From positions 1,550,001 through 1,614,000 of the forward strand of contig JADLSH010000382.1 in NCBI GenBank assembly GCA_016169945.1: DNA of 64,000 nucleotides, read 5' to 3'. Source of the DNA: Trachythela sp. YZ-2020. Its lineage: Eukaryota; Cnidaria; Anthozoa; Malacalcyonacea; Clavulariidae. Under the pieces are notes generated by a model that had not been told where the DNA came from, searched no databases, and saw nothing but the letters and a program-made list of their open reading frames with translations. The position numbers were made by a program, and so were the translations under genes. Of this stretch, positions 35,599-47,753 are shown in pieces; the stretch's first letter is position 1, and every line of letters begins with the position of its first letter.

Positions 35599-37193
35599 AC
35601 TATCCAGAAGACAGGGACTGGAAACGCCATTGTTTTGCGCGTGCTGTCCGTGATACGGCCTGTAGAACAACAATGTCAATGGCGAGTGTTTTTGCAGTTC
35701 GAAATAATACGCATGCATTCAAAGGTGATCTTTGGCTTTGGTAATCCCAATAGAACTTTGAAAAGGCGATAGCTGCATTGACATTTATATTTTTGGTCAA
35801 TATATATAAATGGAAAACCCTGAAATATATTCAAAGTAAAGTTACAGGGTTTGAAGTAGGTGTGTACAGCGACAACAACAATGGGTAGTTTTTGTAGTTC
35901 AAAATAATACGCATGCACTCAAAGGTGATTTTTTGCTTTGTTAAAGCCAATAGAAGTTTAAAAAAGCGATAGCTGCATTGACATTTATATTTTTGTTCAT
36001 TATATACAGATAAGAAACTCTGAAATATACTTAAAGTGAAGTTACAGGGTTTGAAGTAGGTGTGTACAGAAACAACAACAATGGCGAGCTTTTTGTATTT
36101 CAAAATAATACGCATGCACTCGACAGTGATTTTTTGCTTTGTTAGACCCAGGAGAAGTTTGAAATAGCGATAGCTGCATTCACATTTCTATTTTTGTTCA
36201 ATATATATAGATAAGAAACCCTGAAATATATTTAAAATTACGTTACAGGGTTTGAAGTAAGTGTGTACAGAAACAACAACGAAGGCGGCTATTTTGTAGT
36301 TCAAAATAATACGCATGCATTCAAAGTTGATTTTTTGCTTTATTAAATCCAAGAGAACTTTGAAAAAGCGATAGTTGCATCGTCATTTCTATTCTTGTTT
36401 AAAATATGTAAATGAGAAGTCTTGAAATTTATTTGAAGTGAAGTTACAGGGTTTGAAGTAGGTGCATACACTAACAACAACAATGGCGACATTTTTGTAG
36501 TCAAAAAGGGAACGCACGCATTCAATGGTGTTTTTTAGCTTTGTTAAACCATCAAAAAGTTTGAAAAGTGGATAGTTGCATCGACATTTTTATTCTTGTT
36601 TAAAATATGTAAATGTGAAGTCCTGAAATATATATAAAGTGAAGTTACAGGGTTTGAAGTGAGGGCAACATAAATTGCGATCCTCTCGTAGTCTTGCAAA
36701 CAGAAGAGTAAAAAAACCTCGTTTGTACAAGATTGGCAAATCGCACAAAGTTGTAACTACCCTATTTGCATTAACATTGCATATGAGATGATAAATATAT
36801 GTTGTAAAAGACAAGTGATAGCCTTCTCGTCAAGTTCCAGGGTTTGAAAGGAAACTACTTATGTACGGATGCTTTTTACGTGCGCCATTGTGATGTACAT
36901 GCTACGACAAAACTGGAATTATGATTAATATTTATAGTCAAAATGGAAAAATAAAAACGCACTTACCTTGGCAATAACTCTGTGCTTAAGGGCACATAAA
37001 AAAATCAATATTAATGAGATGTACTTGGATTTAAATAGGCCAAATTACCAAAGGATTCACATTTTTTTTTGTTCTGATTAAGGCTGGTTGCCGTGGCAAC
37101 TGATAACTGCTACGTGATAAAAGCGCATCACGGATGTCGCGTCAGCAACATTAGCGCTTTGCCTACGTTTCCAGTCCCTGTCTTCTGGATAGT
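35599..37193. mobile_element. foldback element with 200-bp tandem array
   Basis: The inverted ends include CTATCCAGAAGACAGGGACT (35600-35619) and AGTCCCTGTCTTCTGGATAG (37173-37192), about 28 bp in full, with weaker matching further in (GTCCGTGATACGG against CATCACGGATGTC). Almost all the interior is a tandem array. No transposase. The structure, short inverted ends around satellite-like DNA, resembles non-autonomous elements that carry satellite arrays. Confidence 0.65.
35650..36680. repeat. 200-bp tandem repeat array
   Basis: GTTACAGGGTTTGAAG recurs at about 35841, 36041, 36242, 36443 and 36643, a period of 200-201 bp, giving roughly five copies. Each unit also holds AATAATACGCATGCA and CGATAGCTGCAT or close variants. 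Short mirrored frames on the minus strand are by-products of the array. Confidence 0.9.
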
Positions 37194-37199
37194 CCATGG

Positions 37200-38329
37200 T
37201 TGTATGAAGCCCGTTTAGCCTATCTGGTGGATAAATCGAAAATATCGATCAAGTCTATACACATTCATTGAAAAACGAAGCTTAAATTTTTTAACTTGAA
37301 TAGAACAATTATGTTTGCAACTATATATTAAGTGCATAAGATTTAAATTCAGTCATTCATAAAATGTGCGAGGGTGTTATTTAATTTTGGCTTATAAACC
37401 GGTCCCAGAATTTTAATACAAAACTTAATCTTAATTCTAACTCTAATTCTAACTTTAATCCTGCCCACAACCCTAATCCTAGCGAGTTTTGACGTAATTT
37501 CGGGATAGCAATATGGAAAGTCACCCGAGTTAATCCTGCATGCAGCGAGGTATAGTTTGAGTGAAATTGGTGATAACGGGCATAAATATACGTTAGCCAA
37601 TTGGGTGGTTTTGTTCGTTATGCGCGTGCGCGAGTACAGGTCGAGATCGGACTTGTATCTATCAACCATATGATTGGCTTAGATAAAGATTGCACTGTAC
37701 ACGACCAATGCACCCGTCAGAAATTGAACTGTCAATGTTGTATTTTGCAATGGTTTTTTATCCCCGAGCCGGCGCGAATCGCCGTGCGAGGGTACTAATT
37801 CCGCTCGTATATTTACACCCGGGTATGTGAAAACATAGCGGAATGTAAAGTCGTACGCCGAAATAGGATTTCGCCAAGTAACATTAAAACATACTAAACA
37901 ACAACAACGAAGGATGCTTCGTGGGATATCGATTGTCGTGTTTGGATTGGAAACAAGCGTAGAGTGATCTATTAAAAATCGTGTGGTGGTGAAACCCAAT
38001 TAGGAAGGAAACAAACAAAGGTTTTACGGCATTAATGCCGTATCTTGGTAAGCAATAAACTATAAATTGACTATTATCTGCATTGCGTTGTGGATTTCGT
38101 ACACGTTTCCTAAATTTTTAAACCATTCTTACACAATAATTTGTTTTTTACGAGTTCATACATATTAATTATTTACCGAAGTCGAGATGATTTTCGGTGA
38201 TCATTTATAAAACAACAAAGTCTATGGCCGAATGGCGCTGAAAATGCTTAAAATTTACAAGAAAGATCATGCAGGATATAAATCAAACAACTTAAAACGT
38301 TGAAAAAAGTCAATTGTTGTCATGCATGA
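37200..38329. other. no gene seen
   Basis: Contains a weak TCTAACTCTAAT-like degenerate tract (37430-37490). No coding domain or clear transposon ends. Confidence 0.45.
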
Positions 38330-39820
38330 TCATGTTAAACGTCCTTGGCAACTGTAATTTGTCGCTCTTTGCATGTCACTGGTAAGTTTTAAATTTGTGA
38401 AACAAATTGTTAATAAATTAATTGCAAAAACACTTCTTACCTTTAAAAAGCTTAACTCCATATTTTGTTGCTGATTTTGTGGCGAGGGGAAACCAATAAT
38501 GCGTAGACTTCTCCTTTGAATACGTTCAAGGTCGTTCACTAAATAGAGAGGTAGGCCATTCCAAACCGGTGCAGCATATTCAAGCAAGGGTCGAATTTTG
38601 GTGCAGTAAGTTGCAAGACCAACTTCTGTAGGAAGGTGAGCCTTCCTATATACACTGCCTTAGAAAATGCAATCTTCTATTTCCTTTACGGATAATTTCG
38701 TTAATGTGAGAATTCCTTATCAAATTACTTTGACAGCCAACACCAAGCAACTTGAATGTATCTACTCTTTCGATCATATTATCCACGATGTACAGATTGG
38801 GTGGCTGTGGGATAGATTTCCCAAAACAAATCCACATATCTTTCGTTTTCTTCACATTCAACTTCATTTGTTAGTATCTGACCAGTTCTGAACAGAGTCT
38901 AAGACTTCCTGCATGTTGCTACGCTTTCCCATCATGATACGTTCACATTGTGTACAGTCATCAGCATATTTGTGTGTACTGACCTCACGTTCTTCAGGAA
39001 CACAAGCATCTAAGTCGTCAATGTGGATATTAAATAAGGTCGGCGAAAGTACAGATCCCTGTGGTACTCCAGCTGGGCAGCTCGCAATTGATGATAGTAT
39101 TTGATTTATCTTGACCTGCTGAGTTCTACCGGACAAGAAGCTTTTAACCCACAGCCAGAAGCTTTTATTGACATTCATCAGTGCGAGTTTATTCAGCAAG
39201 ATCCCATGATTAACTAAATCGAAGGCCTTTTTAAAGTCGATAAAGAGTGCATGAATGCCATATTTATCATGACTCGTATTGTCAGTAGCATTAAACCATG
39301 GTTGTGTAATAGATATTTATAATAACGCTGATGTAGTAGAACAGCCATTAGTGAAACCATGTTGACTGGAGCGTAGTGAGATATCCTTTTGATTGAGTTG
39401 TAATTGTACTCTCTCTAAAATATTTTCAATATGTGGCCGAACAGAGATTTGTCTAAAATCATTACCAATGTCAACAGGTGGATATACTTTAGCAGTTTAG
39501 GCACAGGTGTAACCAGGCCATGTCTATAATGACATGCATGGATACTTACACTGTTTAATGCTAGCCGTAATAATATCATGGACAATCGGCGTTAGAACAC
39601 TAGAGAATCGTTTGAGTAGCCATGCCGGTACACCGTCAGCCCCCGTTGCTTTCGACCGATTAAGATGGTTGAGGGCATACTTAACCTGACCAATACTGGG
39701 TAAAGGGGGAGGATAGTTTTTAAGAAATGTTTTTATCACAATGTAAGAAATATTTTTATCGCAATGAGGATCGGGAGAAAATTGGCGACAAACACGTGTT
39801 TGGGTATTATTTGGCATATT
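38330..39820 (-). pseudogene. LINE reverse transcriptase (jockey/RTE-like), decayed
   Basis: Minus-strand pieces in order: RSKATGADGVPAWLLKRFS (39524-39817); a frameshifted middle containing an ALFIDF-type motif near 39215-39260; then KLALMNVNKSFWLWVKSFLS, CPAGVPQGSVLSPTLFNIH, THKYADDCTQ (catalytic ADD); next KLNVKKTKDMWICFG and VDTFKLLGVG; and finally YAAPVWNGLP and DLERIQRRSLRIIGF. There are at least three frame changes. No endonuclease, poly(A) or microsatellite tail is obvious, so both ends are probably lost. Confidence 0.8.
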
Positions 39821-40007
39821 TATTCGCTTAATTAATGTTATTTTTACCTATGATTATTTATACGCAGTAATGTTTTTATGAAAGCGTTACCTAAAGCTAT
39901 TTAAAAACAACATGTATTTTGTTGTATGTAGTTTTCGTTGCTCATTCTGCATATTTATATAGAAATTTCAATATTCATGTTGACTATCCAGACTATTTAA
40001 CAATTAT

Positions 40008-40102
40008 TCGCCGAAGGCGAGGTGAATATCGGTGAATATTCTTCCGAGACGAAGTCGAGGTTTATATTCGCCGATATTCACCGAGCCTGAGGCGAATAAT
40101 TG
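40008..40102. repeat. hairpin repeat
   Basis: CAATTATTCGCC at the left pairs with GGCGAATAATTG at the right, with GGTGAATATCGG / CCGATATTCACC inside. Probably a small MITE or a MITE end next to the element at 40105. Confidence 0.6.
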
Positions 40103-40104
40103 TT

Positions 40105-40292
40105 TTAGTAAAATTACATAGGTGATTGTTTGGAAAAAAATAAAAAATGCACATTTCAAAAATATTTTAATTGAATATTTACGATAAAAGCGGCTTAAAA
40201 CGCTTAGGTGATTATCGCGTATTAATCCCAGGTAGCGCAACCAATCAGCGTTGAGAATTTTCAATAATCATGCACCTATGTAATTTTACTAA
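40105..40292. mobile_element. MITE with 20-bp inverted tips
   Basis: TTAGTAAAATTACATAGGTG at the left and CACCTATGTAATTTTACTAA at the right are exact inverted copies, 188 bp in all. TTA-like ends hint at Harbinger or TTAA-type targeting, but no duplication can be shown. Confidence 0.7.
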
Positions 40293-41087
40293 TGTGCCTT
40301 GTTCTCGACCTGAGCACGTTGATTTACTTCGTTTTAAAAAATAATCGATAGATTGTACGTCGCAAAAATTTGCGGAAAAAGTTGGCAAAAAAATCCCAGA
40401 ATCCCGCGAAAAATTGCAGGGATTTTTTAATCCCAAGAATCTTCGAACGCTTTTTCAGAGTAATTTGCCCCTCGTTTTGTGGAACTGCATATTATCCTTT
40501 ATTTCTTTAATTTGATGGAGAGAAGTCACCACAAAACGACTTTGGGAAGCCATTTTGAAAGAAAAGCATTATTTACTACTCCGGCTAGTAAATAATGCCT
40601 CAGATTTACTGCTCAGCCAACCAATCAAAACACTTGAAAGGCATTATTCACCACTGAAATTATACTAATTAACATTATTTTATGTCGTGTTTTTAATAGT
40701 CCTTTGCAACTATACAATGTGGCTTGAGCAAAAACTATTTCAAACGACAAACGTGGAGTTTCATGAACATATTTCGAAACGTTTTACGAAACATACTTGC
40801 AAGCCGGAATTAATTCAACCTTAAATTGAAGCTTATTTATAATTCTATAGGTCAAAGACAAAGTATTAATCTTTTCATTTCCCATTTTGTACACAAATTT
40901 ATGTGCATGAATATATTATAACATTTTTGAACTATAGTTGGTAGACAGGGCGAGGGGTTGCTGGATGCATATATTTGCATTTGCTCGTATAATGTATTAG
41001 TGTCCGTTGCATGTCCGTACATTTATATAAAATGTCCGAAAATTTCGTCGGGACATATAGGCGCACATCATATTAGAGGCGATAGGT
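40293..41087. other. no gene seen
   Basis: Holds a small hairpin near 40567-40600 (GCATTATTTACTA / TAGTAAATAATGC). Otherwise unremarkable AT-rich sequence. Confidence 0.45.
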
Positions 41088-41475
41088 GTGCGTAATATAG
41101 GTTCGACTGCAATATACAATTCTTGATAGAAATCCTCTAGTCCACTAATTTATGGAAGAAAATTGGTTCAAAACAATTTCCCAACGTTATACCACACGCA
41201 TTTACTTTTATAGATATATAAACACCTATACATACAAATTAAGACGTAAATATATTATTTGTAACTTTTCATCTATATGTCCTCTAAATTACAACATTCG
41301 GTCAATAGCTTAAGCCTCTCTATGTAGAGGTTTATAAACCTATACATATAGGTATTCGTAAAGAGAGGTTCCAATCGCAATCGACTGTCATATATAACTC
41401 TTGATAATCCTCAAGTCCACAGTAGTAGAAAATTGGTTCAAAACAATGTCCCAACTTTAATTATGCATTTACCCT
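41088..41475. repeat. direct duplication of ~110 bp
   Basis: The stretch with AGAAAATTGGTTCAAAACAA occurs at 41158-41177 and again at 41427-41446, within longer similar blocks (41098-41210 and 41366-41470). Confidence 0.6.
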
Positions 41476-41487
41476 TTTCTAAATAAA

Positions 41488-41817
41488 TACTACCATCTCC
41501 AAGCAACCGTCAATTGCAAACGTTACGTTTTTCTACGTTTGTTTACGTTTAAAACGCACACGTTTGCGGGTTGGAGTTACCTTTATACGCGTATGTACGT
41601 CTCAAGACGTCCATACGGTTACAAACGTAAGAGCGAGGTTTTATAGATCAAATATATAAATTTTACATTGCATATTAAATACGATGCCCGTAGTCCGTAC
41701 AAATGAAGTTTGATCTTAATTACGATCGGCAAAACATGTTATATTTGAAGTAAAACCTCGCTCTTACGTTTGTAGCTGAAAAACGTTTGCAATTGGCGGT
41801 TGCTTGCAAATGGTAAT
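41488..41817. mobile_element. palindromic MITE
   Basis: The inverted arms share CAAGCAACCG, CAATTGCAAACG and ACAAACGTAAGAGCGAGGTT. Centre near 41690. A (TA)n run follows at 41820-41842. No coding. Confidence 0.65.
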
Positions 41818-41842
41818 AAATTATATATATATATATATATAT

Positions 41843-42098
41843 GACTTTTCTTCCATTTGAGCTCAGACTTACACCAGTCTATATATTGGTGACCGAAACA
41901 AAGCTGGCACACATAAATATCTAGTAAATAAATTTAGTCCATAATAATCTTTAGATCGCACTATTTGCTTTCTTAAATAGTTCTGTTAATATTCAGCTCA
42001 TTATTGCCAGCAGCTATATAGCCATTAAATAGAACCGAAGGTTTGCAAACAAAGAAACCCTTATACAAAAGCGCAGTCGTTTAGGACCACATTCACAA
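41843..42098. other. 3' flank of the TMEM86-like gene
   Basis: Downstream side of the minus-strand gene. It probably contains the 3' UTR. No firm polyadenylation site called. Confidence 0.4.
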
Positions 42099-43118
42099 TT
42101 AGTCCTTCTTATACTCTTTTAAACAGCTTTTCTTGCAAGCTTCTGGATGCAGATTGAGAACAACGTCATTGATATTATGTTTACATGTGGACATGGCAAT
42201 TCCAAGTTGGGCTAAATAGTATGTAGTCATTATGAGACCTTTTCGGTATATAATTGGCGCATAGAACTTATCAAATGCAATAAGTGTATCGGAAATGGCA
42301 AATAATACCGCACCACCGCATGCGCACATATTGTTCCATTTCCATAACTTATCGATCTGTAGACGTGTGATTGCGCGCCAACACATGGCCATGATAAGAA
42401 CTGAATAAATTGCGACGCATATAACCATGATGCCTTTAAGTTGCGGATATAACATCCGGAACAATAACAAACAATATATTGAACACACCAGACAGGTCTT
42501 GATGCTTAATGGACGCAATCCAAAGGCTTTGACATAGATAATCTGGGCAATACCAAACGCGACCATAGAATGAATGAAAAGGCGTGGTTTCCAAACCATT
42601 AGAGCATCACCCAAACATGAAAACATCATGCCCAAGAGCACGTGGCGGTTGTAACGGTGCTCTGAACGCAGACTGACTCCTTGCATCCCAATGAAGAAAC
42701 AAAGACAAATGATTGGAAGACATTTCAACGAGGCATTTAAGATGGACGGGTGACTCAGACCTGCGACAAAATACACACATGCTGTCTTGGCGAAAGGAAC
42801 TAGTTTTGGACCAATACTCTTTAACTAAAATAGAAGAAAAACTAAATATTAACAACAGTTAAAGTAATTGGCATTAAAGTGAAAAAGGTAAATGTAGATC
42901 CCAGACACAAGCGCGAATTATCTCCGATATATTTTGCTTATATACCGTTGCTGTAACTGAAGGTGGCTCGATATACTAATCCTCATAAAACCCTTATGCA
43001 ATAGTCGCGCACACAAAACAGAAGAAACCCGCGTGATCATTCCTGTGCACGGGAATATTAACGAAAAAAATTCCAAAATAACCTGACGTGGCGAGTTGCT
43101 CACGACATCTCGCGCCAT
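42099..43118 (-). CDS. TMEM86-like: TMEM86/YhhN-family lysoplasmalogenase, two exons
   Basis: Lysoplasmalogenases of this family are multi-pass membrane enzymes that hydrolyse the vinyl-ether bond of lysoplasmalogens. Exon 2 (42099-42824) starts after a clear acceptor (TCTTCTATTTTAG) and reads SIGPKLVPFAKTACVYF, SLKCLPIICLCFF, GMMFSCLGDALMVW, AVLFAISDTLIAFDKFY and TTYYLAQLGIAMS: the YhhN pattern with about eight hydrophobic segments and conserved GDALMVW and SDTLIA acidic motifs. The proposed exon 1 (43083-43118) encodes MARDVVSNSPRQ and ends CAG|GTTATT, phase 0, giving about 253 residues, near the usual length. Exon 2 is certain; exon 1 is inferred from the splice sites and in-frame join. 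A transposon begins 27 bp upstream of the proposed ATG. Confidence 0.85.
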
Positions 43119-43145
43119 TGTGTGTGTTGTATAGCGTGTTACATG

Positions 43146-44498
43146 CACTGACCTATACTAAATGGACTGAGCGCTCGAGGTCAAAAAGTGTTCCCACCGT
43201 TGCTGACGTCATACAGGTTCTCGCGTCGATGAAAATTACCGCATGCCAATATTTTCCTAATGTTGTTTGTGCTCGCGGGCTGTGTCGTGGGCGAATTGTG
43301 TTTTTGAAAAGCAAAGTTGATTTTTAAATTTTTTTGGCAGTTCTGTGTTGTTTTCTTCAAATTTTGTTGTTGTTTTTGGCAAATATTTTTTACTTTTTCA
43401 ACGATAGGAGTATATTTCCTGTTGCAAGTTTGAAAACAAACCTTTTAATCTTAAATAAAATAGAGTAATAAATGGTCAACGAAGTTCCGTAAGGCTGCCA
43501 AGTGTGAACGAAATTAGAAATAGGTCCTGTGTTCTTGAGGTTTTTAAATGTTTAAATGGCATGCGCCAAAAGCCTTTCCTGAAGATTATTTCAAAAGAGT
43601 TGCACGTGCTAAATGTACACGTCCGAATAACACGACGAATATTGTCCTTCCGAAGATCAGAACTGAAACCGGAAAGAAAACTTTTGCATACCAAGGGGCA
43701 ATTCGTTTTAATAAGATTTAAGTCTAGCTGCAAACGTTTTAACTTTGACTTTTATCTTTGACTTTTAACACATCTTTCATATTTTATATATCTTATACCA
43801 TTTTCATGTAATTATCATACCTTAATGTAACAATATTAAAATAGTTAGTTTAGTGGACAGAGATATCGACAGGTCCTTGGTTGATACCAGCAATTTATGT
43901 TGCTGAAACAAGTTTTTAACCTGTATAAATATGATATTATTATTATTATTATTAAATAAATGATGCATTCGGTATGTTTTTATACGCGACCACAACAAGA
44001 GCTTCGGGCCATCGATGATTGCTGGTATTTATGCTATATTTTTTCATAAAATTTGCCGTGTTATGTAAGTATAATTCTGCTGTTGACATGAAAAATGTTT
44101 GCCGACAAGCTTTCCTGATATTGTACTGAGTAAAAAACTGTGTTTTTGTAAAGTTTTCTATGGCTATTTGAGATTTTTTTATAAACATGTACGGCTTTAG
44201 TTAACAGTTAAAAACATACTTGACAGACCGCCAATTTCTTAAAAATCACATTTAGTATAAACTGACTTACTTTCTACAATGATTTTGCAGGAATTTCTCG
44301 CCTCAAAAGCACAAAATTAACACATTTTTTAGTCTGAAATATATAAAAATATACTGAAACACAAGCTTTAATCAACGCATTTGCATGTCAGCGAATTTAC
44401 GCATGAGAGCAAGGACCTATATGACGTCAGCAGTGGTGAAGACACCGAGCTCCTAACAAAATAGATTGCGCGCTCAGTCCATTTAGTATAGGTCAGTG
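43146..44498. mobile_element. 8-bp-TSD transposon in TMEM86-like 5' region
   Basis: The inverted tips CACTGACCTATACTAAATGG and CCATTTAGTATAGGTCAGTG (about 30 bp in full) are flanked by GTTACATG on both sides (43138-43145, 44499-44506), an 8-bp duplication typical of hAT or P elements. 1353 bp, no transposase. Three TGACGTCA (CRE-like) sites occur, two within the element (about 43204 and 44424) and one just beyond its right end (about 44513), so it could bring promoter motifs to the adjacent gene (inference). Confidence 0.8.
43500..43955 (+). pseudogene. LINE 3' end fragment with (ATT)n tail
   Basis: The frame 43504-43761 begins NRSCVLEVFKCLNGM, which resembles the C-terminal region of LINE proteins, and the sequence ends in a (TTA)n tail (about 43937-43953). 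It lies inside the 8-bp-TSD element. The identification rests on a weak motif plus the tail. Confidence 0.45.
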
Positions 44499-44506
44499 GT
44501 TACATG

Positions 44507-45481
44507 TCAATTGCTGACGTCATTAGAAAATTCAATTTTTGAAAAACAATGCGCTATATCTCATTATTTTGTCCGGTGACCTATGTTCAAATTCTGCATG
44601 CTGTATTGCACCGCAAAAGTCCTTCATTATACCAAAAATAATATTTGTACAATACATTTATGCAATACATTTTTGCCTTTTTAAAGAAATTGGCATTAAA
44701 GAATTTTTTTATATTTCGTTTATTGTTAGTTTATGTTGAAAGTAAACTACGCGAAGCAATAGGAGTTATTTTAGAGTGAATTTAGGACGCGTGTGCTGCC
44801 ATAGCAACGAAAGATGTGTTGCTGAAACTAACAAAAATTGAAAGAAGAAACATTAAAATATATGAAAATCTCGATATATGTTCAATAAAACCTAAAAATA
44901 CGAAGTTTAGAAATGTCAAATTGTTGTGCACTTGGATTTTTTGAAAACTGTATCGAGCCACCTTAATGTTACAGAACACCCTGCACGGCAGGTTCGGGAA
45001 ATTTAGTATTACGCGTTCAATTTTTAACCAATCGGTCTCAGTCAAATTCGCACCAAATGTTGCAAAATGGACGCCCTACATATTAGTTTTGTCAAATATA
45101 CAAGACGTTCAATAATTTTTGAAATATTTTCGTGCATCTGAAATCAAGGTAACTATCTTCCGCGAGTTTATGTTCGCCCTGATTTTACCCAAATTCTGTC
45201 AAAATAACTTGTCTACAACAAAACAAGCTGTAAACATTTCGCGGAGACGTTATTCACACTTCATGCTCATATATCAGCCTGCTGCAATTGGAAAGATAAT
45301 CCGATTGACGTTAACCAATAAACCACGCAAGCGGTTTCTATCAGGTGAAATGTGTTCTCTGTGCCTGAGCTATATAGAGCTATGGCCTCAGTTGAAACCT
45401 CAAATGAAACCTCAGTTGCAAATTCTGCGCACTGCGACCTCTAAATACTGGAAATGAGTTAAGAAACGTAAACGATTAAAA
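44507..45481. other. no gene seen
   Basis: Begins with the original upstream flank of the TMEM86-like gene, displaced by the insertion. No domain in the short frames. CCACCTTAA at 44960 resembles the tip of the TTAA-flanked element at 27662. Confidence 0.4.
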
Positions 45482-45489
45482 CAGCCTAA

Positions 45490-45846
45490 CAGGGCCGCCT
45501 AGAGGAGGGGGCAATTTGCCTTGGGAAATAGAAGTGAAAATTGATATGCAGATATAATACTGTCAAATAGTCTCTCAGAACGCAGGAATTTACCATTCCT
45601 GATACCCTAGATTTCAAAATTTTTCCAGGGGAGAATGCCCTGAACCCCCTAAAATATTTTAGTGCAGATTGAGAATGTTATCTAAAACGTTAAAGACTAC
45701 AGGACGTAATCCAGAAGTACAAGGGCATAGAAATCAGTTTCCTAAACAAGCACATGATCACAAAGATCTTTGAGAATGGAAAATAACTAGGGGCCCAAAG
45801 CCATTTTTTCCCCGGGCCCCCAAATGTTTCTGTGCGGCCCTGCATG
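45490..45846. mobile_element. hAT-type MITE
   Basis: CAGGGCCGCC at the left and GCGGCCCTG near the right (45834-45842) are hAT-style tips. CAGCCTAA occurs at 45482-45489 and 45847-45854 as an 8-bp duplication; four bases (CATG) separate the right tip from its duplication. 357 bp, no coding. Confidence 0.75.
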
Positions 45847-45854
45847 CAGCCTAA

Positions 45855-46224
45855 TAATAGCGCACGGGTGCGATTCTCTCTCCTTCGCAGAGCCAATTAA
45901 GATAATTTAACAAGTGTTATCAATAGTCTCTCACTACGGATAAAATTTGAAAACGTTACCCTTAATAACTCATCCTACTTTTAATTTTTTCAAAAAAGTT
46001 TTTGCATATGGGAGATTCGTTTTTTAGCTTTCCGAATAAATGTGAATTATATCGAATATTTTTAACGTTTTAGGGTTTTCTGTAACCTCAAATAGTAGGG
46101 AGTTGAGCATCCATTGATGCATGTATAGGACAGCAACGCGACATCGACGGCCAAACAAATTATTTCAAATGACTGACTCGTGTAGTATCCATTGTATGAA
46201 TTTAATCAAGTTTTAGGACTACGG
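45855..46224. other. no gene seen
   Basis: Spacer between the MITE and the second palindrome. Confidence 0.4.
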
Positions 46225-46710
46225 CAGGGATGTTTTCTATGGAGCGGCATTCGGTTCAAAAATATCAGCCGACTAGTTTACAGGTCGATGCGATCATTCA
46301 GGATTCGTTGTGTCAGCTTATTGCATTAGTATGCCTTAAGACATTACGTTCTGCCCGTTTAACATCTGTGTGAATGCAATACGTTTCGGCTAAACAGATT
46401 ATGTTCTACCTGGTCGAAATACGTTTCGCCCGAAAGTATTGTGTTGTGCATGAAAAATGTATACACTTGCGTAAGCATCATGCAAATAGTCCGAATGACG
46501 TTTGACACGCGGTGAAAGGGTCAAAAATAACACGATGTTGCGGCTGAAGTACACACGAGGATATGATGGGATAACGAGTAGTCACTGGGGTACACTTCAG
46601 TACAATGAATTAAAGAGAAATTGCCTCGGTCGCCACTTGTTTCCATCTACCAAACTGACGTTACGTCATTTTTTTAACTTTGAAGTAAAGTAAAAAACTT
46701 TGTAACTGAC

Positions 46711-46763
46711 TCTAACCCTAAAACCTACCCTAAACCCCTAACCCAAAACCTAACCCTAACCAA
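46711..46763 (+). repeat. degenerate telomere-like repeats
   Basis: Units such as CTAACCCTAAAACC, CCCTAAACCC and CCTAACCCTAACC are variants of the C-strand of TTAGGG. The mirror copy is at 47754-47806. Interstitial, because unique sequence continues on both sides. Confidence 0.8.
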
Positions 46764-46881
46764 ATTGATGAAGAAAAATCAAGAAAAACGAATATGAAAA
46801 TCGGGAAAATTGCGTAACGTCAGTTTGATAGATGGTGAAAACCTATTGCCTCGCGTGCATGCTAATCTTTGTTTTATAAAT

Positions 46882-47066
46882 ATGGCGTCAACAGACCACG
46901 AACAAAAAAGTCCCGATCAATCTTCTGGTTCTGCTCTATCCAGAGCAGTTAATTTACTAGAAAGGTCGGTCTCCATTTTAAAAGAAACTACAAAGAACGA
47001 TCAAAATGATTCTCCAGCTCCTGATTCAAGCTCAACTAGCTTAAATAGGGCAATGCTAAACTACAG
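46882..47066 (+). CDS. candidate 5' exon, left palindrome copy
   Basis: ATG 46882 in a good context (AAATATGGCG) opens MASTDHEQKSPDQSSGSALS, a Ser-rich acidic N-terminus with a short helical segment (SRAVNLLERSVSILKETTK). The frame reaches a CAG|GTATCT donor at 47066/47067 after 61 codons plus 2 nt. The unspliced frame continues only to 47103. An upstream in-frame ATG at 46810 exists but lies in less protein-like sequence. The right arm encodes the identical peptide. No family recognised. It could be the first exon of a transposon gene carried in a terminal repeat; no downstream exon is visible. Confidence 0.45.
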
Positions 47067-47449
47067 GTATCTCGAGCTAATTTGTAATATTTTGTATAAT
47101 TAAGAAATAAATGCCATAGTTAATATAGAGATAACATGGTTAGGAAACTCGGCTTCCGCTTTGGTTCTATGTTTTTGTTTGCATTGTGCACAGTCACGGT
47201 TAGTAAATATATTGTAGTTTTATGAATCGACCAATAGAAATGTTTGGGCTTAATCTCCAAAGCGTGTTTCTGAAATATTAATGTATGTAAAACAAACGAT
47301 TTGTGCACGGTCAGGTACCGTTCGACATAAATCCCATTCAATTGTTAGCTGCTTTGTAATTTGACGAGTTTCCTAACCATGTTATCTCTATATTAACTAT
47401 GGCATTTATTTCTTAATTATACAAAATATTACAAATTAGCTCGAGATAC

Positions 47450-47634
47450 CTGTAGTTTAGCATTGCCCTATTTAAGCTAGTTGAGCTTGAATCAGGAGCT
47501 GGAGAATCATTTTGATCGTTCTTTGTAGTTTCTTTTAAAATGGAGACCGACCTTTCTAGTAAATTAACTGCTCTGGATAGAGCAGAACCAGAAGATTGAT
47601 CGGGACTTTTTTGTTCGTGGTCTGTTGACGCCAT
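47450..47634 (-). CDS. candidate 5' exon, right palindrome copy
   Basis: Mirror of 46882-47066, with an identical predicted peptide and the same CAG|GTATCT donor. The two exons point toward each other across the spacer, as the two IS4EU-like genes do at 2328 and 4015. Confidence 0.45.
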
Positions 47635-47753
47635 ATTTATAAAACAAAGATTAGCATGCACGCGAGGCAATAGGTTTTCACCATCTATCAAACTGACGTT
47701 ACGCAATTTTCCCGATTTTCATATTCGTTTTTCTTGATTTTTCTTCATCAATT

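Noticed and set aside
35650..36680. CRISPR-like array
   Set aside because: The whole 200-bp unit is conserved, with no short repeats separated by unique spacers; the context is eukaryotic.
42607..42855. 82-residue frame overlapping the TMEM86-like exon
   Set aside because: Out-of-frame shadow; the YhhN motifs are all in the other frame.
46711..46763. True chromosome end
   Set aside because: The telomere-like tract is short, degenerate, mirrored at 47754-47806 and surrounded by unique sequence.
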